This document shows, piece by piece, positions 30,634 to 41,702 of a stretch of 64,000 nucleotides of DNA (the stretch's first letter is position 1; each line of letters starts with the position of its first letter). The position numbers and the translations under genes are program-made. This DNA is from Sinohyriopsis cumingii (lineage: Eukaryota; Mollusca; Bivalvia; Unionida; Unionidae). The stretch spans positions 13,578,314-13,642,313 of the forward strand of contig CM068828.1 of NCBI GenBank assembly GCA_028554795.2. The letters run 5' to 3'. The notes beneath the pieces are model-generated. The model saw nothing but the letters and a program-made list of their open reading frames with translations. It was not told the DNA's origin and did not search any database.

Positions 30634-33600
30634 TTAGTGGACCTTGTCCACTAGAGGTGGAACATGATGCAATATTAGACTGTACGCCGCCTGTGATGAC
30701 CCATGAGGCAATTCTTTCGGGAGTGTTAGATTGGTTGCTTTCAAATCATGGATGAGATCTATATCAGCACGTTGACGTGCATGTATATCAAATGATGTAT
30801 GGAACGCAAGATCATGTGGGTAACACACAACATTGACACGATTTATGGGTGATTTTTCCCGGTTTTGGTAGGTTAAAATGGAATCGCATATCCAGTCATG
30901 CTCTAGGCCGGCAGTGATTGTATATTGGTCCCCGAGAGAGCTAGATATGTTTTTCACCAGGGTATATACTTCAAGGTGTCCCTTATATATTTAATAACGC
31001 AGTTCATCAAAGAGCCCGTCATCGTCCTCCAATTATTTCAGTCCAGAATTTATGAACCTTCCACTAATGCCAACCTTGATCCAAGTGTGGACAATGCTTG
31101 AGCATGCGAAAGTAATTTCCCGAAGTCGATACAAAATCATCTTTGTGATCTATGTAACACAACAATGCATATACGCACCTAAAGTATGTTCAGAGACTAG
31201 GTAAAATGTTGATGGTATTTCGTGGCATTAAAGCGCATGGTATCGCAAACGTTCATTGGACCTGGTAAACCGTGAACCTCTCGTGGGATGAGTTTTGGAA
31301 TAAGCCTGCGGAGTTCAATCTGGATAGGTAAAATTTCATCGCGTACGACTTGACTAGAGCCTCCGGGCAAACGTATCTCGCTGGTCTGAACACCAACGTG
31401 ACACATGCGACGGTTTAAATGACTATGCTAAATATAATGTGAAAATCTGCCAGTGTTTTCAGTGCAGATTATGAGAACCGACAACGAAAGTTACCCCGAA
31501 CATCAGAAACTGAAACCCAATATTATGGCAGGCCGCAAACGTGTCAATGATATGTTGTAGTTACTATATACTGCACGGGAAGACCTCGCAATACGTTTCG
31601 AACAAGCGTATGCACAACTGATCAAGCCCCTACGTGAAACTGTGGAAGAGGTGAAGCAAGTTAAGAAAACCATCGAGATGATGATATGAACGTAAGAAGA
31701 ACTTGGCCTGTTCTCGGGATGGCCCGAGCCGTTGAGCAGTTACCATCGCGGATGGAGAGATTTCACATAGAAACCCATGATCTCTATATAGACGTCAGAG
31801 AGGCGTCTGTGTATGGTTCACGACCACCACCACTAGTGTACCAAGTAATGCTGATAACATATCCGTTCAACTTTAATGAGGTCTTCAATGGATCGTTGAA
31901 AATCATGAAAGACTGCTTCTGAAACAATAGCTGAATGGAAAATCTACGTGGTCAACAAACCTTGAATGATATACGGACCAAGTTGTTATACATGGAGATT
32001 GCTGGGTTTAAACAAACCCTTGTACGCTGTTTAATTTGCTTAAGAAGAGAGTACTTGAATCTGCGAAAGATTAAGGAATTAATAGAACCAAAACACTGTT
32101 GGAAGAATGTTTCCACTGTAAAACATTCACGAGCTCAAGATCAAAGACAGAAACATGCAGTTATACCTGTTGAGAAGGAAATTTGTGCCCATATACGAAG
32201 ATTTACCTATTCCGCCACTGGTATGCTGAAAGAATCACCTATAAATGCACTTCCCAAGAAAGTAGTAAAACCTGCATCCAGACGCAAAACATTTGTTTCA
32301 TGATAAGAGAAGAAGAAATTATCGGACATTTAACATGCATATGAGCAACAAAAACAAAGACTTTCTGTAACACCCCAAATCCAAAAACAACAAAGCCGTG
32401 TTTTACCCCGAACAATTACGCATCAGAAGTCATTGATAAGACCGCATCGATTTGTCACATGTTCTTCGCCAACGATCTCATGTACCCGGAAAGGTTTTGC
32501 GCGCTGAAGACATTGATGTTTTACGTTAAATCAATGCTGCAAACACGGCTCTGAGCAATACTGCAATATTTACAATCTCATCAACAGAACCCGAATTTTA
32601 TGTCATTTCGTCTACACCAATTTCCACGGGGAAAGTTGCATATTCGCAATTGCATTAGCGTTGCTGCGTGTTTATTATCAGAGTTCGCATAGCATTCAAT
32701 AGCGAACCTTTAGAGACTTTTCCTCTGAAAATCTCGTTTGCTTATCGACAGAGAAGGGTTGAGAAGGTATCTGAAATGTTAGTTGATTTTTCCGCGGGAG
32801 CATACAACATGACGTTGGAATACTGCCCCTTTGATGTTTACACTAACATGGGGGGAGATGACAAAGAAAGGTCGAAGTGAGCCTTCACAATGACTTTTCT
32901 AGCTTAAATGCGATAAAATTTTAATGCTCAATGCAGTCAAGTTTAAAGTTCACTGAAATTCAAAATTCAGCACTTCAGAAACGGCCATCATAAGCCCTCT
33001 GCAGAAATTTTGCTTAACTTCATAGACAATCACGTCGCACGTGCACATCACAATATGTGGTCTTACATGTACCAGCATCAAAATAGTAACACAAGTCTAC
33101 ATATTTCCTAGCACGAATTTGGAAGGATGTTCCCATTATATTACTTTTCATTGTTACGCCTATAATTGTTTCAGTAGTCCTTTGTCAGTATCTACCTTGA
33201 TGAACGCATGCTTGCGGAGCCCGCCAGCTGTTACAGATGCTTTGTTGTGATCGTCTTCGATGAGTTCAATTACTGGAGCGCACTGGAGGCTGAATGAGGG
33301 TCCTTGATGCGTCTATAGAAAACTCAGGACATAGTAATGGAACATGTTAGTTTTTTAAGTAATAATGTCTATTCGCGAAGTTTGCCCTATCCAAATGCAG
33401 CTTGTGAAAATAAGAGCAAAATGCGAAACGATTTCATGATCTCATTTAAGCTTTCTCAGAACACGTCTTCGTGTGCTTGACCCAAACACAACTTAAGCAG
33501 TTTAACCAAAGAAAAGTAGGAAAGCGGGCTTGTTTACTTGGATTTGACAGCATGTCCAAGGAGTCATTGGGTAACATACACGATGACACTCAATCATATT

Positions 33601-35600
33601 TTTATATTTTGATCGTGACGGATTGCACCTCCAGTAAACATTTTTGAACAGTTGTGTGATAGCTTTGAAACTCGACGACGACAACTGTCTTATTCATTAC
33701 TGACCTTGCAAACGCGACTGGATGGCCACATCTGCATACATCTCAGCGTTTTTCCGCGTGCATGTTGACTTTACATTAATGCTTAGAAAGTACGTTTAAT
33801 ATTATACGAAATTCCTATTGACATTTACGAACGTGCAATCTGCGATGTGGATCTGACCAGATTTTCTACCCAAGACGATTTCGCTGCGTTTACCAGCCGG
33901 GTCGTTTTTGACGTAGACTCGGACTACCCTGTAATTCTTGAAGATCAAATTAGAAAACTTCAAACATGTAACGTGTTCATTCAGATTGTTGTTTTAAAGT
34001 TGCGAGGCGCCGTGGCAAAGAACCTGGCCGAAACCAATGAAACTGACTAAATCAAGAAGTTGAAGTGTCGGTGGAATGTATCAATAAGTACACTGATGGA
34101 GCAAGGCTGAGAATAAACAATAATGGAGGTGCAAAGACACTGGGTCCTCCTCACTACCACGCAAGCTGCAGCATGGGGGCTGACCAACGAAATATTAGTT
34201 ACTGTGTGAATATCACACTCCGAGGGAGCAGACAAAGACATAACTGTCGCATCTTAGCGGTACACAGTATATATCATATGTATTCATTGTAGGAGTATTT
34301 CATCGCTATTGTGATTGTGATACACACATTGACAAATGATATCCAGCTTTTTATATCATCTGCAATGCGCAGCATAGGAAGTGATGATAAGATTAAAAGA
34401 TATTTTACAGATCAAATATAAGTACAACCATTAGCCGGTGATGAAATTCAGCTCGACGATCCGGATGGCACGTGACTGTCTTTTGCGCCTGTGTTTCAGA
34501 TTAGATTTATCATCAGATTCTGACTACGGTCATGAGGTTTCGGAAGCCACCGACGGATGTTTACATGATGACCAGGAATCGCAATATAGACAGTGATTTT
34601 ATTCCAGTTGTTAATGCATATCTGCGTGAAAATCGTGTCAACAAACCATCGAATATTCAACAGATAATCTAGTTAAGGGCCAATAAAAATCGACAGTTGT
34701 GACAACCCTGATTTTCAAATTCCAACTTGCAGCCAGCTTAGAATAATTGCATTAGCACATAAGCACGAGTAACAGAATGCACAGCTAGGAATGAAATCGC
34801 TCAGGGATTGTTTATATAACGATGAAGTGGTGTTCACCGACAAATCCACCCCGGTTACATTCCCCGTTGATTATGCTGCACCGACACTGACTCAACCAAG
34901 CAGAGGAAAATCGGTCAAGATGTTATTCGGTCAAGATGTAACAGTGATTGGGCTAAGATGATACCTATTGTTTTAGACATAGTTCAATGCTTAATCGACG
35001 CGATTCGTTATTAATATGACGTTAAGACCCAAAACGTAAAAGTAACCGGTGACGAATGCCGTGCTGGTAAAATAACTTAATGACGTTAACATTCGCGAAT
35101 ACGTGTCTACTTGGAACTTTCGTGGCGGTACAAAGCAATCTCAATACAAGTATCAAGCTGTACTCGATAACTGTTAAGGATGAAACGATTAGCATGGCTG
35201 AGTGCGACACCGTATTGGCGGAAGCCACTTACATCTCAGAGCACACTTAAGGAACCTAGGCATCAACGACCAAAAACAAAAAGCTGATATGCAGGCAGTG
35301 AAATTCGAATAAATGTTTGCAAATTTTCAAGCACGTTTGATGGTTCCTAGAAACAGTTATACAGGGCCGCACCATGAGAACATCACTTGTGGGGCTTCAG
35401 GATTTGGAACCATACTCAGAAAGTATGATAATATGGGCTTTGTGCCGTTACTAACCTTTGCTAAATTGTTCTACCCCACATAACATACCTCTGGCATGGG
35501 GGCTTCGTGGTTACTTTGATTAAACGAATCTCGGTCGGGATCGAAAGTGCGCGCTTATGATATGAGTAAAATTTCCTGGCCGATAGAAGGCTTTGACTTA
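30630..35600. mobile_element. Old, heavily decayed Polinton-class remnant in intron 1
   Basis: The one clearly recognisable part is a PLA2-like segment on the minus strand (30,634-30,957). The surrounding 5 kb has coding-like composition, higher GC than the flanks, and many short broken open frames on both strands. I found no terminal repeats, so both edges are approximate and the assignment of the rest to the same element is inference. It is far older than the element at 8.3-23.6 kb, with breaks probably in the tens. Confidence 0.4.
30634..30957 (-). pseudogene. Decayed PLA2-like protein of a Polinton-class element
   Basis: The segment VVCYPHDLAFHTSFD followed by RQRADIDLIHDL aligns by eye with ACYYHDLAYRSGD and RHLADIRLIHAI of the PLA2-like protein at 9,372-9,707. 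It keeps the spacing of the His-Asp block and the following helix. Treated as a fossil. Confidence 0.65.
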
Positions 35601-36008
35601 GATCAGTAACTAACATACGGAACTTCTTTTTTCTTACTTATCCTAAAGACAGAGTGATGATACATTATTATCTCATTTGACAAAATAACTTGTCGATATT
35701 TCGGGTAATCTTTAACATGGGCTAAACTCCCAGATCTATGTCACCCGACTGCTTATTGAACAAGTCAAAATAATGAGTGCATCTCAACTTCTCAAGTATA
35801 ATTAACTTTGGCCAGGTAACTAGTTAATATGACTTTAAAATGAGAAACGGTGCGCGCGCGCTCGTGTGTGTGTGTGTGTGTGTGTGTACCGTGTATTTTG
35901 AGACAAACGCACACAAACACATGCATATGTCCCGTCACTACTCAGTAAACGTTTATTTCCTGGGTTGTATAGATCAATCATAATGATTATAAACCATTGC
36001 ATATTCAA

Positions 36009-36076
<68 letters not shown>

Positions 36077-36083
36077 ATTTTAG
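35601..36083. repeat. End of intron 1 with GT and AT microsatellites
   Basis: A (GT)n tract lies at about 35,864-35,887 and a long (TA)n tract at about 36,010-36,069, ending just before the splice acceptor of exon 2 (CTTTCTATTTTAG). Confidence 0.85.
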
Positions 36084-36196
36084 GCAATTTACTACAAGAA
36101 ACATGGGACGTAGCATCAGAGTCAGAGGTGATCCAGCTATTGAGCAGAAGTTGAACCAAATAGCTGCCAGTTGGAGATCTAGACATGGCGGCAGAG
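36084..36196 (+). CDS. Host gene exon 2
   Basis: Acceptor CTTTCTATTTTAG ends at 36,083. The exon starts with the single base needed to complete the Arg codon left by exon 1 (phase 2), giving RQFTTRNMGRSIRVRGDP and then IEQKLNQIAASWRSRHGG. It ends at 36,196 before GTTCGT, in phase 1. The peptide is basic and continues the domain naturally: NFDQEVFNR then QFTTRN. The phase match supports the intron of about 6.1 kb. Confidence 0.65.
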
Positions 36197-36290
36197 GTTC
36201 GTATAACGTTTGCTATGATTTCATTTTTCATCATCAAATTTTTAATTTAATGTGCCTAGTGATACGAATAGTCATTGAGGTGAACTTGTT

Positions 36291-36324
<34 letters not shown>

Positions 36325-38013
36325 CATACATACATAGGTTTGATATTAAGTGCATTTGATATTTCAGTTGTGGCCTTTTCACACTCTGATATACACTGAA
36401 CCGTTTTAAACCCCCAAACTCAGTAATCTGAAATCATATAAGTCTAAATTAGTTTTTCTGTAGTATGAAGCTAAGTTAACCTTTTTAAAAAAGAATCAAT
36501 ATGGGTTGACCAAGAATCAATATATTTTAAAGACTTTCGATGGAGAAAAAAAACGTAGTCAGCAAAAAATGTAGGAAGTTGGTGAACAAAGCTGAATCTT
36601 CGTCTGAGATATTTTTACCATAGTAAACCAATCATATTTTTTATGTATATGCAAGAAATACTAACGGCCACTTTTCGCACTGTAATTATCGTATGTATAT
36701 TATATACAAAAATAGAGTATCTCCTTGTCACTAGACAAACCATCGGAGCATTCAAAAACACGATCTATAAGTTGAATGAACCTGTAGGTTTTTTAAATCT
36801 ATCGATTATATTTCAGCATACGGACAAAACAACGAATGGTGCATACTTTTGTAAAGTTTGGGTGAATCGAAGCCAGCAGAAACATAAAAAATTAACAGGA
36901 AAAATTTACTCATACCACTCAGTGATAATGCATAGACGTCGTCCAAACAACTGTCAGATCTCACCATTGACATGGATGGACAATAAACCGCAATATCGTT
37001 TTGAAGTTTTGGTCGTTTTACCTGACATTTATGTACATCACGGAAGTTTCAAATTATCGAGTATTCTAACACCTTATGCACCAAGGGAATCGTGTTCTTT
37101 CTTTCTTTCTCCTTTTTGCAATGGGTGTGGATCTTTAACTTTTTATCATTCATATTATGTCCAGGCCTGGAGACATCATCCCAACAAGATAAAATTTGAC
37201 CATGAATAATACAAAAACACTTCCCTGTTATTGGGCTTGTCTGTCTGTTTCTATCAGTCCCAATTAGTGGGCTTGTCTGTCTGTTTCTATCTATGTGATA
37301 AAGAAATTACTGGCATTGGGCGTTAACAATGTGCACCAAAGCAGCTGTGGACAGCAAGGAATCTGGTCTAGAGACCATACAACCGGTGTCAGGGATTAAG
37401 TTTTCATTTTCAGCATCAAATACTAAGTCATGCATGAAGTTTGTTGTAATTCATTGACAAGCTCAAACTTGATTTCAAGTGTTCGTGCTTTCCCGTCAAG
37501 ATCGTCATCATTGTTCGATCCAGATGTACACTGTTCATTCCACTAATAATTTCCACCGAAGAGCGTAGACCCTAATTAATAGGCGCCATATCCGAGCCAA
37601 GCTTTCGAAATACCGCTAAGCCGTTACAGTCGGACCTGCAATTAGAATCACGCACTACTAGCTCATATCCAGAACTACATGTAGGAGCTACCACGCTGTC
37701 CTATACGATCCTATAGTAAGCAAATATAGCCACTCCTTTTAATGCAAAGCACCTTACTTCGGGTCAAATAATTTCGCCCTTTATACGTAATAACTGCGCC
37801 GACCAGTTTTTAGTTTACGGGAATGTGTGGGAGACGATCCGATTCACGATAACTGAATAGTAGTGTATACTATATGCAGTGTGATACGCGTTATACAAAA
37901 TGAATGGCAGTTACCAGAGTTCATGTTAGGTAGTGTACTGTTACTGAATAGTTCACTGCCAGTCAACCAGTCTATATATTTGTGTACATATATATATCTG
38001 GTGCTCTGCCTCT

Positions 38014-38050
<37 letters not shown>

Positions 38051-38287
38051 GTTTTAGGTGCGTTGTGGGCAGTCATCCCGAAAGTGGGTTTACGGGAAGG
38101 ACATGATATAGTTTACATTTCAAATCAAAATACATATACATAGGTTGTATTTCTTACATAGTAATTATGTATATGTTGAAAATAAGTATATACACTTATG
38201 TTATAGTCCTATTCATGTTTTCGGTTCGTGGGCAGATATATATATTTCATGGGCAGTTTTGACCTTTAGGTTGAAGATGACAAAGTA

Positions 38288-38408
38288 ACTGCCCAAAAAT
38301 ACGTTCACGAAGAACAAACATATAGCATTCTGCCCGTGAATACGGCCACGGGAACAATATATAGCGTACTGCCCACGAATACGTTCACAAGTAACAAATA
38401 TATAGCAT
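38288..38408. repeat. ~41-bp minisatellite, three diverged copies
   Basis: Units begin near 38,288, 38,330 and 38,369. Each has CTGCCC, AATACG and ATATAGC in the same order. Confidence 0.75.
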
Positions 38409-39854
38409 GACTTTCCGGTGTGCGCGCGCAAAATGGTTGTCAAGACACGACGATAAACATTAATCTATTAAAGCATCCTTTGCAATGGCCAGCGTACATA
38501 TAGCGGACGTGAGGTTCGTTTTTCACAGCTTGTTTGAAATAAATGGATGATTATATATCCAGTGTAACAACTTGCATTGACAGCTTATGGATGCTAATGT
38601 TTGACATTTATTGTGAAGATGATTGTTCACTGCTTGTTGATGAATTCGTAGCTTCCGTTAATCGATGCTATAGCTCAATTTAACTGTCATACACTGATAT
38701 GTTTAAGTCTGCTTGCACAGTTAACTATGCAGAGTTATGGAAATATAACAAATTGGTTTTAATAACTTTCAGAGTTTGTTTTACTATTACTCAATATTTG
38801 TTTCAAGTACTATAAAGGCTGTGATAGGTTGGGTGGCTTAGATTACAAATCAGGCCCTTCTCACTTGGGGGGGTGGGGGGTGGGTACTGCCCATTATGAA
38901 TATTACTGGTCCTAGATGTCCAACCTGATATTTATGACATATAGGTTCAACATCTTACTGCCAGCAGAAATGGTGTTCTGTAGTATTTTTCCCAGTCAAT
39001 AGTTTATGGATATATTATGTCATGTACTATGCTTGTTTAATTCTCTCATCTCAGTTCTGACGTTACCATTGAATGCTATAATGTTCCCAGACATCCGGTA
39101 TTCTTGGTTATTAAAATTATATATATACACAGATAACTGAAGGTGAGTTCTCATTATTCCCTAACAATTGTAATTAGTGGGGCTGTAGCAATTGATGGTC
39201 TGAGAATTCAAGTTAACTGGTTCAAAACTTGGGTAAACAACAAACTGTTTTCTTCCTTTGACAGGCATCATAAAGTTTTGCATCTTTGTCTCTCTGATGA
39301 CTGTGGTACACAAGTTACAGACTTTGCCTTAGAATGAGCCTGATTTTTGATACTTGTTACTGAATGGGGTGGGGTAGGGAAGTAACAAAATTATTAAAGG
39401 TGGAATGTATGCAAACCATGCTGGAAATAGATATGTGCCAGCAACTGCAACATGTAAGCTTCAATCAATTTGGAAACTATAAGCTTTATCCTGTAAATAT
39501 TAACAGTTCACACCCTGTATAAAAGGTGATTTTGTGTTTGATTAACTGGAACTGTTAATTTATTATGTTAAGGAATTTATTGTTTTAACCCTAGTAAATG
39601 TAATATAATTAGGTCAAAAGTTCCAGTTTGTTTATTGTTTCCAGAGTTGATTATTGTAACTGGAAGAACCTGTTTCTAAGTGTTAAATGAAACGAAAGAG
39701 ATATTGTTTACTCAAGTGATATAAAATAAAAGTTTAAAATGAACTGAAAGAAATATTGTTTATTCAAGTGATACAAAATAAATGCAAAAGTGTATATTCA
39801 TTAAGAAGTGTATTGTCAATTGCAAATAAATGAAGATTTATCTTATTTTGTTCT

Positions 39855-40042
39855 TTACTTGTGTACAAAATTATACCTGGATTGGGCAATAATTACTTGG
39901 ACTCCATTTGGAAAAGAAAAATCTATATGTCCTAAATACCTAATGTTCATATCATAATGCTCTTTTAATGGATGATTATGCTTTTCAGCTGACGTTACCA
40001 TATTGCCAAGTGAACTAATAGTATGGCCTTCGGTGTGGCCCA
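39855..40042 (-). CDS. Candidate 3'-terminal exon of a minus-strand host gene
   Basis: An open exon of about 62 codons starting after GATTAG (acceptor at 40,044-40,043) and ending with TAA; AATAAA-type signals follow about 90-150 bases downstream on the same strand. The peptide starts GHTEGHTISSLG, a GHTxGH word seen in metallo-beta-lactamase-fold proteins, and continues RYLGHIDFSFPNGVQV. The rest does not fit that fold clearly, so the identity is open. Coding is plausible from amino-acid composition in very AT-rich surroundings. Confidence 0.35.
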
Positions 40043-40282
40043 CTAATCACATTTGTAAATGAATTATGCATACAATAGAGAAATAGCTCTTAAAATATCT
40101 TATGAGTTGAACAATGTGTGTACACAAATAAACATGAAGCAAATCTTTGAACTTGTATGCCACACATGCAAGTGAGTTGGTGGTTTTCATATGTAACTTG
40201 TGTACTCTTATGGCTTTTGTCTATATTACTTTTAGCCATTTCTATTCACACACCAGAACACAACCTTTTTTGTCTGATTCAG

Positions 40283-40368
40283 GTACTAATGCAAAACTTA
40301 TTTCAGCTGTAACTGAAGTATACAGAATTTTTCCTGACATTGAGGCCTACTGTGTAGACAGTATAGCT
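40283..40368 (+). CDS. Candidate exon 3 of the plus-strand host gene
   Basis: 86-base exon with a strong acceptor (pyrimidine-rich TTTTTTGTCTGATTCAG) and a perfect donor GCT|GTAAGT. It starts with two bases that complete the Gly codon left in phase 1 by exon 2, and it ends in phase 0. It encodes TNAKLISAVTEVYRIFPD and then EAYCVDSIA. Phase agreement supports membership in the same gene, but intervening exons or a different gene are possible. No family recognised. Confidence 0.5.
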
Positions 40369-41533
40369 GTAAGTCATCAAATCAAATGGAAGACAACAGT
40401 GTGCAGTTGAAGAAAATGATATATACCCAGTACCATTTAGAGTTATCTTAAAGAAAAGTCACAATGCACACTGATACAAGTAGTTTTAGAAAATGCATTT
40501 GTTCCACATACATTTTAACTTAACCCAAAAGTTCAGTCTCTTGCCTAAAATTCAATCAGATGTATGCATTTATTCCATAAAACACAAAGATATAATGAAC
40601 CAAATCATTTTCATTATTGAGTTAGGTAGTAGGCTATGTTAAAGAGTGCAATCACTTTATCGATTTTTTTTTCCATTACATTTTTATTTATTATAAAATG
40701 ACATTTCTTAGTGGAGTGCTAGCAACTGTAACTTGAGGAATATTTTGTACATGCTGGCCTAAGTGTCATGAATATACTGTGCCACATTTTGCTTTATTAG
40801 GTATAATACTATCATGAGACTTGCTTGATTAAATCCTGAATTTGTCAGTTACACTTACAAGTCCACTGGTAGAATTTAAAATCTGTGACAGTTTGGGAAC
40901 TTTTTTTGGAGTAACTGCAAATCACTTTGCCTTCACAGTCAATGAATTCAAGCCATTGATAATTGTCAAACCATTGTGACTGAAAATGTGATTGTCTCTT
41001 AGTTGTGTCCTATTTGATAATTTTGCTGCCACAGAGTCTGGATTGTGTCTCTGAAGAAATAGTTCATCTAGACTCTGTTGCAGTATTACATTTTATATGT
41101 TCAATTTAATGAATTTTCTTTCTTTGAATCATTCTTATGTCATAACTTGCGAAAATAGTTTAGTTAACAATATTTATTCAAACAGAAAAGATAACCTCAC
41201 TTGACAAATCATCCTACTAAAGTGATCATGGCATACACTTTTATCTTTGAAATTCAAATATTGCCCACTCGTTAATTAACATAACTAATATTGCACATTG
41301 AAGGTGATCATATGTATCATCAGTTTTAAAAAAATAAAGACATAATACTATCATTTAATCACTGCATACAGGAAACAGACACTTGTGTCTGTAAAATGCC
41401 TTTCATTGGATTACTTTGGTTTATTAAAACCAAACAGCAATCCACTCAGGATTTTCTAGGATAGATACAGAGAATATATTATGGTCATTCAGAACGCTAT
41501 CAATACATCAGACCAGATTGTTTTTATTATTAT
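40369..41533. other. AT-rich stretch, possible intron
   Basis: No convincing gene. There is a possible acceptor near 40,714 after a T-rich tract (TTTTTATTTATTATAAAATG region) with a short open frame, not strong enough to call. Confidence 0.35.
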
Positions 41534-41702
41534 TTAGGCAAAATAACTTAGTAAGTCAGACGGCAAACATGAGGATGGTGATAGGTTATGTGGAATTTGC
41601 ATTGAATCATCTGATCCCAGAAGATTTGATACAATGTCACTGGCTGTGGTAATCATCAAGTGCAGTTGCACGGCACCATAAGACTTATCAAGATACCATA
41701 AG
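41534..41702 (-). CDS. Candidate 3'-terminal exon of a minus-strand host gene
   Basis: Strong acceptor (TTTCTTTTTCTTCATCTTTCTAG) followed by 169 bases open to TAA at 41,534, with AATAAA on the minus strand almost directly after the stop (41,523-41,528). The peptide is LWYLDKSYGAVQLHLMITTA and then SDIVSNLLGSDDSMQIP. I do not recognise the family. The signals at both ends make it better than chance. Confidence 0.45.

Larger units (their letters stand above)
36197..40282. other. Presumed intron 2 of the host gene
   Basis: Contains a (CATA)n microsatellite (about 36,297-36,338), a duplicated ~40-base unit (GGGCTTGTCTGTCTGTTTCT, 37,231-37,300), a (TA)n tract (about 38,017-38,046), a three-copy minisatellite at 38,288-38,408, a G-rich patch near 38,869 and a ~51-base tandem duplication at about 39,685-39,785. 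A 188-codon open frame at 36,643-37,209 has no recognisable motif. A minus-strand candidate exon (39,855-40,042) lies inside. Confidence 0.45.

Noticed and set aside
35965-36399. 144-codon frame reading through the (TA)n and (CATA)n tracts
   Set aside because: Only 36,084-36,196 behaves as coding; the rest is microsatellite translation.
36643-37209. 188-codon plus-strand open frame in the presumed intron
   Set aside because: No motif, no splice context, AT-rich composition with many Ile/Tyr/His; likely chance.
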